Assembly (NCBI GenBank): GCA_963776225.1
Contig: CAVZLL010000004.1
Coordinates: forward strand, 620,001-684,000
Direction: 5' to 3'
Length of the DNA stretch: 64,000 bases
Origin: Bog-756 sp963776225
Lineage (GTDB): Bacteria; Actinomycetota; Acidimicrobiia; Acidimicrobiales; RAAP-2
Shown piece by piece: positions 7,921 to 17,250 of the stretch. A program made the position numbers and the translations under genes. Numbering within the stretch: the stretch's first letter is position 1; every line of letters starts with the position of its first letter. Under the pieces are notes generated by a model, which did not search any database, had not been told where the DNA came from, and saw nothing but the letters and a program-made list of their open reading frames with translations.

Positions 7921-8853
7921 TCACAACTCCCATCGTTCGTTCGCCCGCTGCACTTCCTCACCCAATTGCCGTGACCCTGCGACCTCGGGCCGCTCCCCAT
8001 TCTCGGGGACCACGATCATCTCTGCGGCCCGATCGAGCCAGCTTCCGTCGGGCTCCAATCCCAGAAACTCCGCGATGCGGGTGAGATGGCTGCCTGGATC
8101 AGAAACCAGTTCACGGTATTTGACATGGAGGAGGCGATCACCCAGCTCATCCCCGTGGATCTCGACCTCGTTCATACTGAGCAGCCACTCGCATAGTCCG
8201 CGTTCGCGATCACCCGAGACCCGTCGAACTTCCTGGTCGATATAACGACGGTGGTGGGCGAGGTCGCAAAGCATCCGCCACTTGACATCGTTCAATCCCC
8301 ACCAAAGATTGAAGTGGTAGCCGCCTGCGATGGGATAAGACTTTGCCGCTATTGTCCCGATGGATGCGGCGACTCGCCACCCGTCACGTACGATATGGAT
8401 GAACCTGGCCGATGGATCGAGCGCTGCCAAGTACCCGAGCCTGAATGCGTGCTCAGGGCTCTTGTCGAGGAGAAGGGCCGTCCTGGCACGGAACATGCCG
8501 TGAAATCGACGGATCGATCGGTGGTCGAGATCGCCCGCCTCCAAGAGCACGCTCCCGGTGTTGTGGCGATAACGGTGCCACAGGTCGGTTCTTTCCTCCA
8601 CCATCGCCCACCGGCCTTGTGGCTCGTAGAGATAGGTGACATCGGGGTGCGCAGCGAGGAGATCGCCGAGGATGCTCGTTCCGGACCGTCCGCACCCAAA
8701 GAGAAAGGCCCGCTGGAATTCCTCGGGCCTGGCGAAGCGAAGGGTGGCCCGCGTCAGGTCATATCGCGCGCGTGCATTTTCGCGTAGCAGATGGAGCCTG
8801 AAGAAGCGGGACCTGTCAAAGGAGAGATCCGGCATTTGCATCTGGACAGCCAC
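7921..8853 (-). CDS. PAPS-dependent sulfotransferase
   Basis: 310 residues. The 5'-phosphosulfate loop is LFGCGRSGTSIL near residue 50 and the 3'-phosphate-binding segment is RFIHIVRDGWRVAASI near residue 150, both standard for the sulfotransferase family. A further RRVSGDR segment and a C-terminal basic region are present. It probably transfers sulfate from PAPS to a glycan made by the upstream enzymes. The GTG at 8853 has AAGGAG ten bases upstream. PAPS-forming genes (cysN/cysC) are not in the window. Confidence 0.88.
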   Translation of the reverse strand: MAVQMQMPDLSFDRSRFFRLHLLRENARARYDLTRATLRFARPEEFQRAFLFGCGRSGTSILGDLLAAHPDVTYLYEPQGRWAMVEERTDLWHRYRHNTGSVLLEAGDLDHRSIRRFHGMFRARTALLLDKSPEHAFRLGYLAALDPSARFIHIVRDGWRVAASIGTIAAKSYPIAGGYHFNLWWGLNDVKWRMLCDLAHHRRYIDQEVRRVSGDRERGLCEWLLSMNEVEIHGDELGDRLLHVKYRELVSDPGSHLTRIAEFLGLEPDGSWLDRAAEMIVVPENGERPEVAGSRQLGEEVQRANERWEL

Positions 8854-8921
8854 GGGCGATCAACTCCTTCGACTGACTTCCACCGCTCCCACAACCCCCA
8901 CGGTGACCCGCGGACGGGTTC

Positions 8922-10541
8922 TCACATCGTGCCGTTCTGCAGAATGCCGGTACCAGGACCTGACGCCGGGGGGGCCAGGCCTCGGTCGGCCCTTCTGGCG
9001 TTCTTCATCAACAGTCCCGCCCAAGCTCCGCAGGCCAGAAGCGCAGCGCAGCGCGCCGCCACCACCACATTGCCCTCGGGAAGGTAGAGAGCTGCAAGAC
9101 CCGTGACAGCGATGGCCGCGAGTGCCCGTACAACCCTTGGCGGAGGTGCGGGGAGCCGGGTGATGGGTCGAACGGCCAACGTCAGTACCGCTGCTTGGAT
9201 ACTGAAGGCGATCAGGTTCGCGATGGCCGAACCCAATGGTCCCCACAGCGGCACAAGGGCGACATTCACCGCAATGGTCACCACCGACGCCACCCCGGCT
9301 GCGACAGCGATGCCTCGAGGCTTCCGACGGGACAGCAGGACCCGAGTGCAGCTCGCAGAGATGACTATCGGGACTGTTGCCAGAGCGATGAAATAGGTCA
9401 CCAGCCGGAGACTGGAGGTGTGGAAGTCAGGAGGCGCGATCATCGGGAGCAAGATGGGGACCACCACGATCAGGCCGAGGAGAACCGGAGCGATGACGGC
9501 CAGACTCTCATCTCTGACCCTGGTGACGACGTTCCAACGCTCCCCGTCCTCGGGGATCGCGAAGATCGCCGGAGCCCATGATTGATTCACGAACGTCAAG
9601 AGCAACGAGACAGCGGCACCGACCGTGAACGCAACTTGATAGCGCCCGGTTGCTGCCGGTCCCAGGTCAATTTGCAGGACAAAGCGATCTCCGGCGTTGA
9701 CAACGAAGATCGCCAGCCCTCCGAGAACGACCGGGAACCCGAGACGAAGAGCTCGCCACAGGGGTTCGTACGACACCAATCCCCCCCAGCGCGGACGACA
9801 GAGGGCGATCCCGATGGCCAGACCCAGGCACTGGGCAATGACGCCACCCCAGGCATAATCGACGGCGGTACGATGACCGACCAGGATCAGACCGATTCCG
9901 AGGACCTGCCCCCCGACAGCGGTGACGAAGCTCACGACGGCGAAGGCAGCAAGTCGATCTTCGGCCCGCAGGAAGCCCAGCATCGCCAGACAGGCACCCG
10001 CCGGAGCCGTCCAGAGGATCGTGGGGATCACAACGCCGGTGAATCCTCCGAATCCGAGCTCTCCGGCCCACAGCCCCCCGGTGAGATAGACGACTGTCGT
10101 CACCAGTGCAGCGATCCCCATTGCCACGGCCAGCAGTCCACGCGCCTCGGAATTGTCGCCCCGATGCGAGCCTTCGGAGTGAGACAGTACGACCGCCTGG
10201 TCGATACCGAACACAGCGATGACCATCAGGACCTGATGGAGCGCGATTGCAGCTGACACCCGGCCGAACTGATCGGGGCCCAACAGATGGGCCAGCAGCG
10301 GGGAGATCGCCGTCAGTACCGTGATCTGAAGGGACCAGATGACGACGTAGATCAATCCTCGCCCAAAGAGCGTCGATATCACGTCAGAGCCGGCAGAGGT
10401 GAGTGCGGTGCCGGCGCCTGCTCCCGGTTCACACGGCACCTTCCCCGCGGACCCCGAGGTATGCCCGGACTGCCCCAGCACCGGCCCCCGGCCCGGCTCG
10501 GCGACACCTGTCGTCCGGCCCCCTCCTCGCTCCGACGTCAC
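8922..10541 (-). CDS. Wzx-type lipid-linked oligosaccharide flippase (MOP superfamily)
   Basis: 539 residues from the GTG at 10541, whose first bases form a GTGA overlap with the stop of the preceding GT14-like gene. After a ~50-residue hydrophilic N-terminus there are about 12-14 hydrophobic spans (for example LIYVVIWSLQITVLTAISPL). The arrangement matches polysaccharide-synthesis membrane transporters that move undecaprenyl-linked oligosaccharides to the outer face. The C-terminus NARRADRGLAPP is cytoplasmic-looking. Its place among glycosyltransferases supports the role. A lipid II flippase (MurJ) is less likely in this setting. Confidence 0.87.
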   Translation of the reverse strand: MTSERGGGRTTGVAEPGRGPVLGQSGHTSGSAGKVPCEPGAGAGTALTSAGSDVISTLFGRGLIYVVIWSLQITVLTAISPLLAHLLGPDQFGRVSAAIALHQVLMVIAVFGIDQAVVLSHSEGSHRGDNSEARGLLAVAMGIAALVTTVVYLTGGLWAGELGFGGFTGVVIPTILWTAPAGACLAMLGFLRAEDRLAAFAVVSFVTAVGGQVLGIGLILVGHRTAVDYAWGGVIAQCLGLAIGIALCRPRWGGLVSYEPLWRALRLGFPVVLGGLAIFVVNAGDRFVLQIDLGPAATGRYQVAFTVGAAVSLLLTFVNQSWAPAIFAIPEDGERWNVVTRVRDESLAVIAPVLLGLIVVVPILLPMIAPPDFHTSSLRLVTYFIALATVPIVISASCTRVLLSRRKPRGIAVAAGVASVVTIAVNVALVPLWGPLGSAIANLIAFSIQAAVLTLAVRPITRLPAPPPRVVRALAAIAVTGLAALYLPEGNVVVAARCAALLACGAWAGLLMKNARRADRGLAPPASGPGTGILQNGTM

Positions 10542-11413
10542 CGCAGTTGTCCATCCAGGTACTCCAGGAGCCCCGAGCTCACCTCGGAAGAGAACTTCCT
10601 CGCGAACATCGGCTTGACCGCCGCAGCAGTGGGCAGTTCCCGGGCTCTCGTGATCGCTTCCCGATGGTCCTGAGTCAGCCATTGCGGGCTCTTCCGATGG
10701 AGACCGCCCCAGTCGATGAACCAGCAATTGGCATCGACGAGATCGCCGTCCCGGCGCGTGACCAGCTCAGGGCTGGTGAGCAGCGTCGGTACGAATGTCT
10801 CGTCCGGGATCCAGACATGCCGCCAGTACCTGATGATGTCGTCGCGGGTGTCCCGAACCCTCAGAATCGCTTCGGCGTGACGCCTGCACAAGACTCGTTG
10901 AGCTCCTCCACCCGCAGGCACCACCCCATCGGGGATCGGGCGACGGACTGGCACTCGCACCATGTGTCTCTTGATCGGCTTGTGCCAGAATTCAAAGCGG
11001 CTGATGCCGCCCGATGGTCCCCATTTGGGTTGTGGCAGTGTGAAGTGGTGCAGGATGCTCTGATCGCGCCTGGCTGCCAGTTCCGCCTCGATCACCTCGG
11101 CGGACACAATGGGGTAATCGGCTCCCGACAACACGATGATGTGCTCGACACTCGGCCAACGCAGCGCGATGTCGATGCCCTTTAGCTCTGCCGAAGCGAT
11201 TCCCCAACTGCCCCACGCGGTGTGCTCTTCGGAGATGAACACGGTCGAGGGCTGCACCGCCTCCTTCATGGCGTCCAGCAACGGTCCGGGTGCACGTCGA
11301 TCACAATGAACGACCACCAGAAACGGCTCCAACGCCCTCGTCAGGCGGCCGACCTGCACAGGATCGTCGTGGGCCAGAACGACGCACGCCACTCGAGGCC
11401 CGTCCTGAATCAC
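10538..11413 (-). CDS. GT14-like glycosyltransferase (core-2/I-branching enzyme family)
   Basis: 291 residues from the GTG at 11413, which overlaps the upstream stop as GTGA. Segments typical of GT14 beta-N-acetylglucosaminyl or xylosyltransferases are visible: ACVVLAHDDP at the N-terminus, VVVHCDRRA, IIVLSGADYPI, and PDETFVPTLL, where Glu is the likely catalytic base. Predicted to add GlcNAc or a related sugar as a branch. It sits between a GT2 and the flippase. Confidence 0.85.
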   Translation of the reverse strand: MIQDGPRVACVVLAHDDPVQVGRLTRALEPFLVVVHCDRRAPGPLLDAMKEAVQPSTVFISEEHTAWGSWGIASAELKGIDIALRWPSVEHIIVLSGADYPIVSAEVIEAELAARRDQSILHHFTLPQPKWGPSGGISRFEFWHKPIKRHMVRVPVRRPIPDGVVPAGGGAQRVLCRRHAEAILRVRDTRDDIIRYWRHVWIPDETFVPTLLTSPELVTRRDGDLVDANCWFIDWGGLHRKSPQWLTQDHREAITRARELPTAAAVKPMFARKFSSEVSSGLLEYLDGQLR

Positions 11414-12702
11414 GACCGCCTCGCCCGAACTGGGGCTGAACCGTCGACGCGGTCGTGCCACCTCTCCAATCCCAGCGCTATCCCTCCATACGCGAAACCC
11501 GCCGCCTCAATCGCATGAAGCCTGAGAGATCCGCCGCCTTTCGACCCATCGGTCCTCAGATCGAACAACCGGCCGGCTCCGGCAATCGTGCTCCGCGCCA
11601 CCGGCAGGAATCCGTCGCGCATCGCCGCGGACGCCAAATAGGCGCTCAGACCACTTCCGTACCCGAACACCTGCATTCGCAGTGCTGAGGGACTGGAGCG
11701 GTGAACATGCCAGACAACTGACCTCGGGACGCTGGCAATCTCTCCTCCGGAACGGAGGGTCCGCACGAATGCGTCAAGGTCTTCGCCTCCCCTGGTGCGA
11801 GTTCCAGCGCCCAGCGCAGGATCGAACCCCCCCAAGCCCAGCAGGTACGCCCTGTCCACCGCGAAGTTCGCTCCGGTGCCGAACACCCCGGCCCGATAGG
11901 GAAACCCTGGGATCGCGCTCGAACCAGCACCCAAGCCGTAGATCTGAGCCTCGAACGATGCTCCCCATTGGACGCGGCGCTCGAACTCGAACTGTTCGAG
12001 CGTCTCCAGTTCGCCGGGAGGAACCAGACCGGTCGCAATCCTCACGTTTCCGTGCCCGTCGAACGGCTCACGAATGGCCTCGAGCCAGTTCCGGTCCGGG
12101 AGCGTATCATCGTCGACAAACGCGATCACGTCCTCCGTCAACGATCGCAGCGCGGCATTTCGTGCGCGAGACAGTCCCGCGACCGGCTCGACGATCCGCT
12201 CGACGGCGGCACCCGTTTCGACGAACCCGGCCACGATCTTGGCTGTCGCCTCCGATTTCGGCGCATTGTCGATGACGATGACCCGGGCATCCGCAGCGGC
12301 CTGAACGACATTTCGGAGCGCTCTGGCGAGGAGTTCCGGACGCTCCCTCGTTGCGATGACGACGGCACAGGTGTGCGATCTCCGACGACGGGGTACCACC
12401 CCACCTCCCGTGCTTGTGCCCGATATGGGTATTCGCACACAGCGATCGATGACTCTGTCTCGGACGTCGGTCCTCGTGAGTCCGCAGAGATCGTCCAGGT
12501 TCACCCAACCGCGTGGAGTGCTGTCCTCATCGACCACGAGGACCGAGGCGGACTGGTAGTCGGACCTCCAGGGCTGCAACACGTCCTCCAGCCGGACGGT
12601 TCCGCCGCGGCGGAGGCACGCCACCCACCGTCGATCAACTCCTCCGCCGCACTGGGGGCCCAGGTCCAGTACCGCGGTCCCGACGTCGTGCGGATCAGTC
12701 AT
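11410..12702 (-). CDS. GT2 glycosyltransferase with ~100-residue N-terminal extension
   Basis: 430 residues. The GT-A domain starts near residue 108 (TCAVVIATRERPELLARAL) with a DDD motif in IAFVDDDTLPDRNW, a conserved GTGANFAVDRA and the acidic pair GGEDLDAF. Residues 1-100 are extra for a GT2: VRLEDVLQP and ASVLVVDEDSTPRGWVNLDD resemble one CBS motif, which would be unusual and could bind a nucleotide. The ATG at 12702 lies eight bases inside the upstream gene, and the stop overlaps the next GTG. Confidence 0.88.
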   Translation of the reverse strand: MTDPHDVGTAVLDLGPQCGGGVDRRWVACLRRGGTVRLEDVLQPWRSDYQSASVLVVDEDSTPRGWVNLDDLCGLTRTDVRDRVIDRCVRIPISGTSTGGGVVPRRRRSHTCAVVIATRERPELLARALRNVVQAAADARVIVIDNAPKSEATAKIVAGFVETGAAVERIVEPVAGLSRARNAALRSLTEDVIAFVDDDTLPDRNWLEAIREPFDGHGNVRIATGLVPPGELETLEQFEFERRVQWGASFEAQIYGLGAGSSAIPGFPYRAGVFGTGANFAVDRAYLLGLGGFDPALGAGTRTRGGEDLDAFVRTLRSGGEIASVPRSVVWHVHRSSPSALRMQVFGYGSGLSAYLASAAMRDGFLPVARSTIAGAGRLFDLRTDGSKGGGSLRLHAIEAAGFAYGGIALGLERWHDRVDGSAPVRARRS

Positions 12703-15085
12703 GGACGTCGTTCACACTGGTCACCCTGTAGTCCACCCCGGCACGGGAGAGCCGCAGGGTGTCGTAGGACTTCCTCCAATACTCCCGGTAGCCCCGGTGC
12801 TTCTGCCTCACGTAGCGCGGATCGGGAACGGCACTCCCAACGAGGAAGGCGAGTGCATTGAGCAGTGGGAGCCGGGCGACCCAGCCCACGGGATGACGGG
12901 TCAGGACTGTCGAGTGCGACCAACCGAGCGCGTGGAGGCGCGCCGCCGCCAACGGTGGACAGGATACGTGCCGGCATGGAGTGCAGCCACGCTGGGTCCG
13001 GAATTCGTCCAGGCCGGCCCCCATGAGCTTGCCGAGCCATCGGAGGCCGTACTCCTCGAATGCGTCTAAGAGCCCGCGTCTGCCGAGCAGATCGTCGTAG
13101 CGATAGAGATCGCGCAGGGTCACCAGGCTGGGGTCGGCCTTGTACAGATCATTCAAGATGGCCAATCCGGCGATCACGGCCCCGTCCTCGACTCGGGGAA
13201 AGCGAACGGGGACGCCGGCAACGTCCCCTGCGACCGAATGGTCCATCAGTCTCCGGAATGAGAGCTTGGAACCGAAATACCACGGAGGTATTCGATGGTG
13301 CAGGTCGATTGCGCCCCCCTGCGGGTTGCACAGGTTCACTCCCTCGCGGCAGTAGCGGTCGAACCAGGACCAAGCGGGCGAGATCAGCGGGCTGCTGCTG
13401 AAACCGACGGATTCCAGGACACCCATCGAGGTTGCAAAGTCAGGAGCATCGACGAGGACGTCGATGTCACTGAACGATCGAGATGAATATCGGGGATGCA
13501 GTCGTGCGACCGTGGGACCCTTGAAGACCAGGTAGGGCAGTCCTCGTTCGTTCATCGTGGCCAGAGCCGGAGCTGTGCTCGCCATGACGCGAACCGGAAC
13601 GAGTGAGGAGTCCACCACCGCTTCGCGAAGGGCGCTTACCAGCTCCATAGGAGCGTGGGCGTTCGAACGACCCACCCGTTCGAACGCAGGGAGGGCAAGT
13701 CGCTGCGCGACGATCTCGGGCACGGCGGCAGCCCACTGGCTCCAGTCCTCCTGCGAGCCCCGGTTTTCATCTGCAGGGGACGCGCAGCGTCTCAAAGGGT
13801 CGGGCACGCACTCCATCAGCTCGGAGAGGGCGGACAGCTGCCACATCTTCTTCGGTGGCGGTTCGGGGACCTGCTCCGCCTCCGGACGATGCTGTTCGTT
13901 CGGCATTCCCTCAGGCCGGTCACAGCTGCTCGATCCTGGGGCCGTGATGGAATCGAGCACGGCCGTGACTTCACGTGCCTGCCCTTCAAGCGAGAATCGC
14001 GCCTTCACGCTCGCGGCTCCGTTGGCGATGACGCACTTGCGCAGCTCCGAGTCCGTGAGAATCGACCCGATCGAACGGGCCAACGAATGAAAGTCGTTCC
14101 TCACGGCGAGCATGCCCGAGACTCGATCAGAGATGATGTCCCTGACACCGGCGGCCGGGTAGGCCACAACCGGACACCCCGTGGCCTGTGCCTCCAGGAT
14201 GCCCAATGGCATCCCCTCCACCCTGCCGGCCAGAACGTAGAGATCCGCGTTTCGGAGGATCGCCCGAATGTCCTCTCGTTGCCCCAGGAAGCGGACCCGG
14301 TCCCCGAGCAGCTCCTTCCCCATCTCGACCACGGCTTCCGCATAGTCCTGATCCGAGGTGGTGTCGCCCACCACGGCCAGAGTTGCAGATCGCAGAGGGC
14401 CCTCGAGAGAACCGACGGCGCGGATGACATGGTCGACCTGCTTCACCTCGTCGAGCCTGCAGATGCATACGATCACCGGCGCATCGGGACGGGCGGTGAG
14501 TTCTGCTCGGACCGAAGCAGACCTCGGGCCGGGTGAGAAGCTCTTCAGGTCGACCCCGTTGTGAACGACACTGATCCGAGCTGAGCTTCCCAGGTTCGCC
14601 ACAACATCGGTACTCACGGCGATGGCTGCTTGCGACAGCCCGATGGCGGCTCGGAGTGCAAGTGACGGCAACCCGGTGGGAACCTCCTCATGGAGGTAAA
14701 GGGCGGTCGGGGTTCCCGTCATCTGACCAGCGACTGCGACATCGAAATGCGTCCAGAAGGAGTTGGCCAGCAGCGCCGTGGCATTGCACTCCTCCGCCAC
14801 CTGGGCGATCCATCGGGCCCTCCGGACAATCTTCGCCGAGGACCGAGTGAGCGGAATCGGCGATATCCGTCCGGAGGCTGAACGGGCGCTGGCTTCGAGC
14901 TCGGGTAGGTCGAATATCCTGCTCTCGGGGAACGCGCGCCACGCGGACGCGAACGAGCCGGACGCCGGGGTGGCGAGCGACAACTCATAGCCGGAGTCGA
15001 CCAGGTGAGGCGCGATGCGCAGGATGCAACGCTGTGCACCCCATGTTCCGACACCATCGTCGACAATCAACAACCTGTTGCTCAT
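12695..15085 (-). CDS. Fusion of GT4 glycosyltransferase and nucleotidyltransferase-fold domain
   Basis: 796 residues in one uninterrupted frame. Residues 1-390 are a GT-B, GT4-type transferase: N-terminal GTWGAQRCILRIAPHL, ISVVHNGVDLKSFSPG, VICICRLDEVKQVDHVI and the EGMPLGILEAQATGCPVV donor-binding motif. After a linker with PEPPPKK, residues ~420-796 look like the uncharacterised nucleotidyltransferase family PF14907: YLVFKGPTVARLHPRY then FSDIDVLVDAPDF, with paired acidic residues. The second half could attach a nucleotidyl or phospho-sugar group, or be a non-catalytic binding module. I know of no standard enzyme with this pairing. Frame and composition are even across the junction, so fusion by error is unlikely. 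Confidence 0.88.
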   Translation of the reverse strand: MSNRLLIVDDGVGTWGAQRCILRIAPHLVDSGYELSLATPASGSFASAWRAFPESRIFDLPELEASARSASGRISPIPLTRSSAKIVRRARWIAQVAEECNATALLANSFWTHFDVAVAGQMTGTPTALYLHEEVPTGLPSLALRAAIGLSQAAIAVSTDVVANLGSSARISVVHNGVDLKSFSPGPRSASVRAELTARPDAPVIVCICRLDEVKQVDHVIRAVGSLEGPLRSATLAVVGDTTSDQDYAEAVVEMGKELLGDRVRFLGQREDIRAILRNADLYVLAGRVEGMPLGILEAQATGCPVVAYPAAGVRDIISDRVSGMLAVRNDFHSLARSIGSILTDSELRKCVIANGAASVKARFSLEGQAREVTAVLDSITAPGSSSCDRPEGMPNEQHRPEAEQVPEPPPKKMWQLSALSELMECVPDPLRRCASPADENRGSQEDWSQWAAAVPEIVAQRLALPAFERVGRSNAHAPMELVSALREAVVDSSLVPVRVMASTAPALATMNERGLPYLVFKGPTVARLHPRYSSRSFSDIDVLVDAPDFATSMGVLESVGFSSSPLISPAWSWFDRYCREGVNLCNPQGGAIDLHHRIPPWYFGSKLSFRRLMDHSVAGDVAGVPVRFPRVEDGAVIAGLAILNDLYKADPSLVTLRDLYRYDDLLGRRGLLDAFEEYGLRWLGKLMGAGLDEFRTQRGCTPCRHVSCPPLAAARLHALGWSHSTVLTRHPVGWVARLPLLNALAFLVGSAVPDPRYVRQKHRGYREYWRKSYDTLRLSRAGVDYRVTSVNDVHD

Positions 15086-15182
15086 GAGGTCTCGCCGGCC
15101 GGGGATCGCCCGGCTGACCGACCGGACACCCGTCCAGCCGGACCGGCAGACGGTGGGGGTGGGCGGTGATCAGGGGGGCTCT

Positions 15183-16229
15183 TCAACGGGGGACCTCGGC
15201 GGTCCTCGATCGTTCGACCATCCATCGTGCGGCGTGGCCGCCCAAGCCGGCTCGACCTGCTGCGTATCCCGACACCGTGCACGAGAGCCCGAGGACGATG
15301 AGACCGGCGACCTTCAAGCCGTCCACGTCCTTCCGGACACCCCTCGCAATTCCTGCTGCGATCCCGGAGGGCAGGACGCTTCTCACGTACTGCAATTCAG
15401 CTGATGAAGCATCGGGTCGCCCCAGACGTTCGGCAACCGCCGCCTTCGAGATTCCCTCCGCGAAACAACGCCTCATCAAGTACCGGACCGTCGCCCGTTC
15501 GGCTCCCACCTTGTGATCGACGATCGCACTCGGGACCTGGACGATCGCCTCTGGCCCGTACCGTCTCCGGACGAGGATGCCCAAGACCGTCTCTTCGCAA
15601 CCGAGGGGCGCAGCAGCTGTCCGACCCATCTCGGTGTCGAAATGACCCACGTCCGAAAAGACGGTTCGGCGGAACGACATCCCTGCGCCGATCGGATTTC
15701 GAATGGGAGCGACCGAGTCGGGCAGACCCCGGTAGCTGCATCCGACCACCCAGTCGAATTCGCTGGGGAACCAACCGGGCCGGCCGCCGAGCCAATCCGC
15801 TCGGACCACCCCACCAGTGCCTCTGATCGACGGGTCGAGATACGGCCGGACCAACTCTTCGAGCCACTCGGGTCGGGCCGCCGCATCGTCATCGAGGAAC
15901 GCCACGATGTCACCGGTCGAGTGCTTGATCCCACTGTTCCTGGAACCAGACAGACCCCGCTTTTCCGTGTTCTCGACAACCTCGATATCAGGGAAGGCCG
16001 CGAGGGCTTTCGAGAAGAGCTCCCGATTGTGGTCGATCACCAGGACACACCGCTCGGCTCGAAGAGTCTGCGATCTGACCGAATCCACGGCAGCACACAG
16101 ATCGTCCCACCGCCGGTCGGAGTAGGCACAGATGACGACGGTCACCGGCGGTAGGTTCTCCGTGCTCCCCGCCGTTGGACCTGTTCGTCCCGATCTCAGC
16201 AATTCTCGTCGCCCCTTCTTCCTGATCAA
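15183..16229 (-). CDS. GT2 glycosyltransferase
   Basis: 348 residues. Starts at a TTG with GGAG eight bases upstream and a basic N-terminus (MIRKKGRRELLRS); a GTG at 16145 is an alternative just before the domain. Motifs are VTVVICAYSDRRW, RGLSGSRNSGI, the DDD metal site in IVAFLDDDAAARPEW and CEETVLGILVRRR near the catalytic base. A hydrophobic stretch at ~305-330 may anchor it. It lies 40 bases from the preceding GT2 gene and belongs to the glycan operon. Donor and acceptor are unknown. Confidence 0.88.
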   Translation of the reverse strand: MIRKKGRRELLRSGRTGPTAGSTENLPPVTVVICAYSDRRWDDLCAAVDSVRSQTLRAERCVLVIDHNRELFSKALAAFPDIEVVENTEKRGLSGSRNSGIKHSTGDIVAFLDDDAAARPEWLEELVRPYLDPSIRGTGGVVRADWLGGRPGWFPSEFDWVVGCSYRGLPDSVAPIRNPIGAGMSFRRTVFSDVGHFDTEMGRTAAAPLGCEETVLGILVRRRYGPEAIVQVPSAIVDHKVGAERATVRYLMRRCFAEGISKAAVAERLGRPDASSAELQYVRSVLPSGIAAGIARGVRKDVDGLKVAGLIVLGLSCTVSGYAAGRAGLGGHAARWMVERSRTAEVPR

Positions 16230-16269
16230 CGCGAGCGCTCCGAATTGGGCCCGGGAGTACCGGAACCGT

Positions 16270-17178
16270 TCAGCTGGCTTCTTCAGCGACAGTCGACAAG
16301 GCGGACCATGAGGCCCCCACGACCCTCAACGAGTCCGCCGACGACGTCGCGGGCCGGTGCATCCCACGCTTTCGCTCGGAATGGATCGTCCGCAGGACCC
16401 GAACGCCGTCAGACACGGCATTGAGATTGCTGGTGCCGTAGAAGCGGCTGCGCTCGAAACTCGGCACCTCGGCGACCCGTAGGCCGGCTTTGGCGATCCG
16501 GACGTTGATCAGTGTCTCCACTTCGAATCCGTCACCCCAGAGCATGGCGCCTGGATCGGCACCCTCTATGTCTGCCTCCAGCCCGATGACCGACAGACAT
16601 TCCCGGCGGAAGGCGTTGTAGCCGTAGCAGAGGTCGGTATAGCGGGTGCCGTACAGCAGGTTGACCATCCTGTTCAGCCAATAGTTCCCGAGCTGCCTGA
16701 GCCGGCTGATGTCGCTGCTGCCGGCTCCCGGCATGAAACGGGAGCCCTTGGCGAAGTCCGCCCCTTCCTTCAACGCGTTGACGAAGCTCGGGATCTCCGC
16801 CGGGTTGGTCGATCCATCGGCGTCGAGCATGACGATGAAGTCCCCTGTGGCCACGGCAAACCCGCAGGCGAGCGCGTTGCCCTTGCCTTTACGGGTCTGG
16901 CCGACAATGGTGATACCCGCTCGCAGCCGGCGCGCCACTCGTACGGTGTCATCCGTCGAACCGCCGTCCACGAGGATCACCTGGTGGAGGCCGTCGGGAA
17001 GTCCGGCGAGGACGTGCGGAAGGTTCCTGGCCTCGTTCTTCGCAGGGATGACCACGCTCACCGTCGGCCCGAGCTCCTCCGTCCCCGCCGGCTCGACCTT
17101 CTCCAGGCTCGCTTCCGGCACAATTGCTTCGACCCGCCGCTTGTTGTGGCGGTACAACCTGACATCGCTCAGTGTCAC
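16270..17178 (-). CDS. GT2 glycosyltransferase, dolichyl/polyprenyl-phosphate sugar synthase type
   Basis: About 302 residues from the GTG at 17178 (GGAGAGGGG nine bases upstream); a GTG at 17250 would add 24 residues. The domain has VSVVIPAKNEARNLP, ILVDGGSTDDT, GKGNALACGF, the metal motif MLDADGSTNPAE and RFMPGAGSSD, as in DPM1-like synthases and UDP-glucose--dolichyl-phosphate transferases. The C-terminal GtrA or multi-span region is absent, so it is the soluble type. It is the first gene of the glycan operon and may charge the polyprenyl carrier or make a polyprenyl-phosphate sugar donor. Confidence 0.87.
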   Translation of the reverse strand: MTLSDVRLYRHNKRRVEAIVPEASLEKVEPAGTEELGPTVSVVIPAKNEARNLPHVLAGLPDGLHQVILVDGGSTDDTVRVARRLRAGITIVGQTRKGKGNALACGFAVATGDFIVMLDADGSTNPAEIPSFVNALKEGADFAKGSRFMPGAGSSDISRLRQLGNYWLNRMVNLLYGTRYTDLCYGYNAFRRECLSVIGLEADIEGADPGAMLWGDGFEVETLINVRIAKAGLRVAEVPSFERSRFYGTSNLNAVSDGVRVLRTIHSERKRGMHRPATSSADSLRVVGASWSALSTVAEEAS

Positions 17179-17250
17179 GCCGTTTTGCCCCTCTCCACTC
17201 GCGCACCTCAGCTCGTGCGGCGCTCCGCCGGACTGCGACCGGTTGGACAC

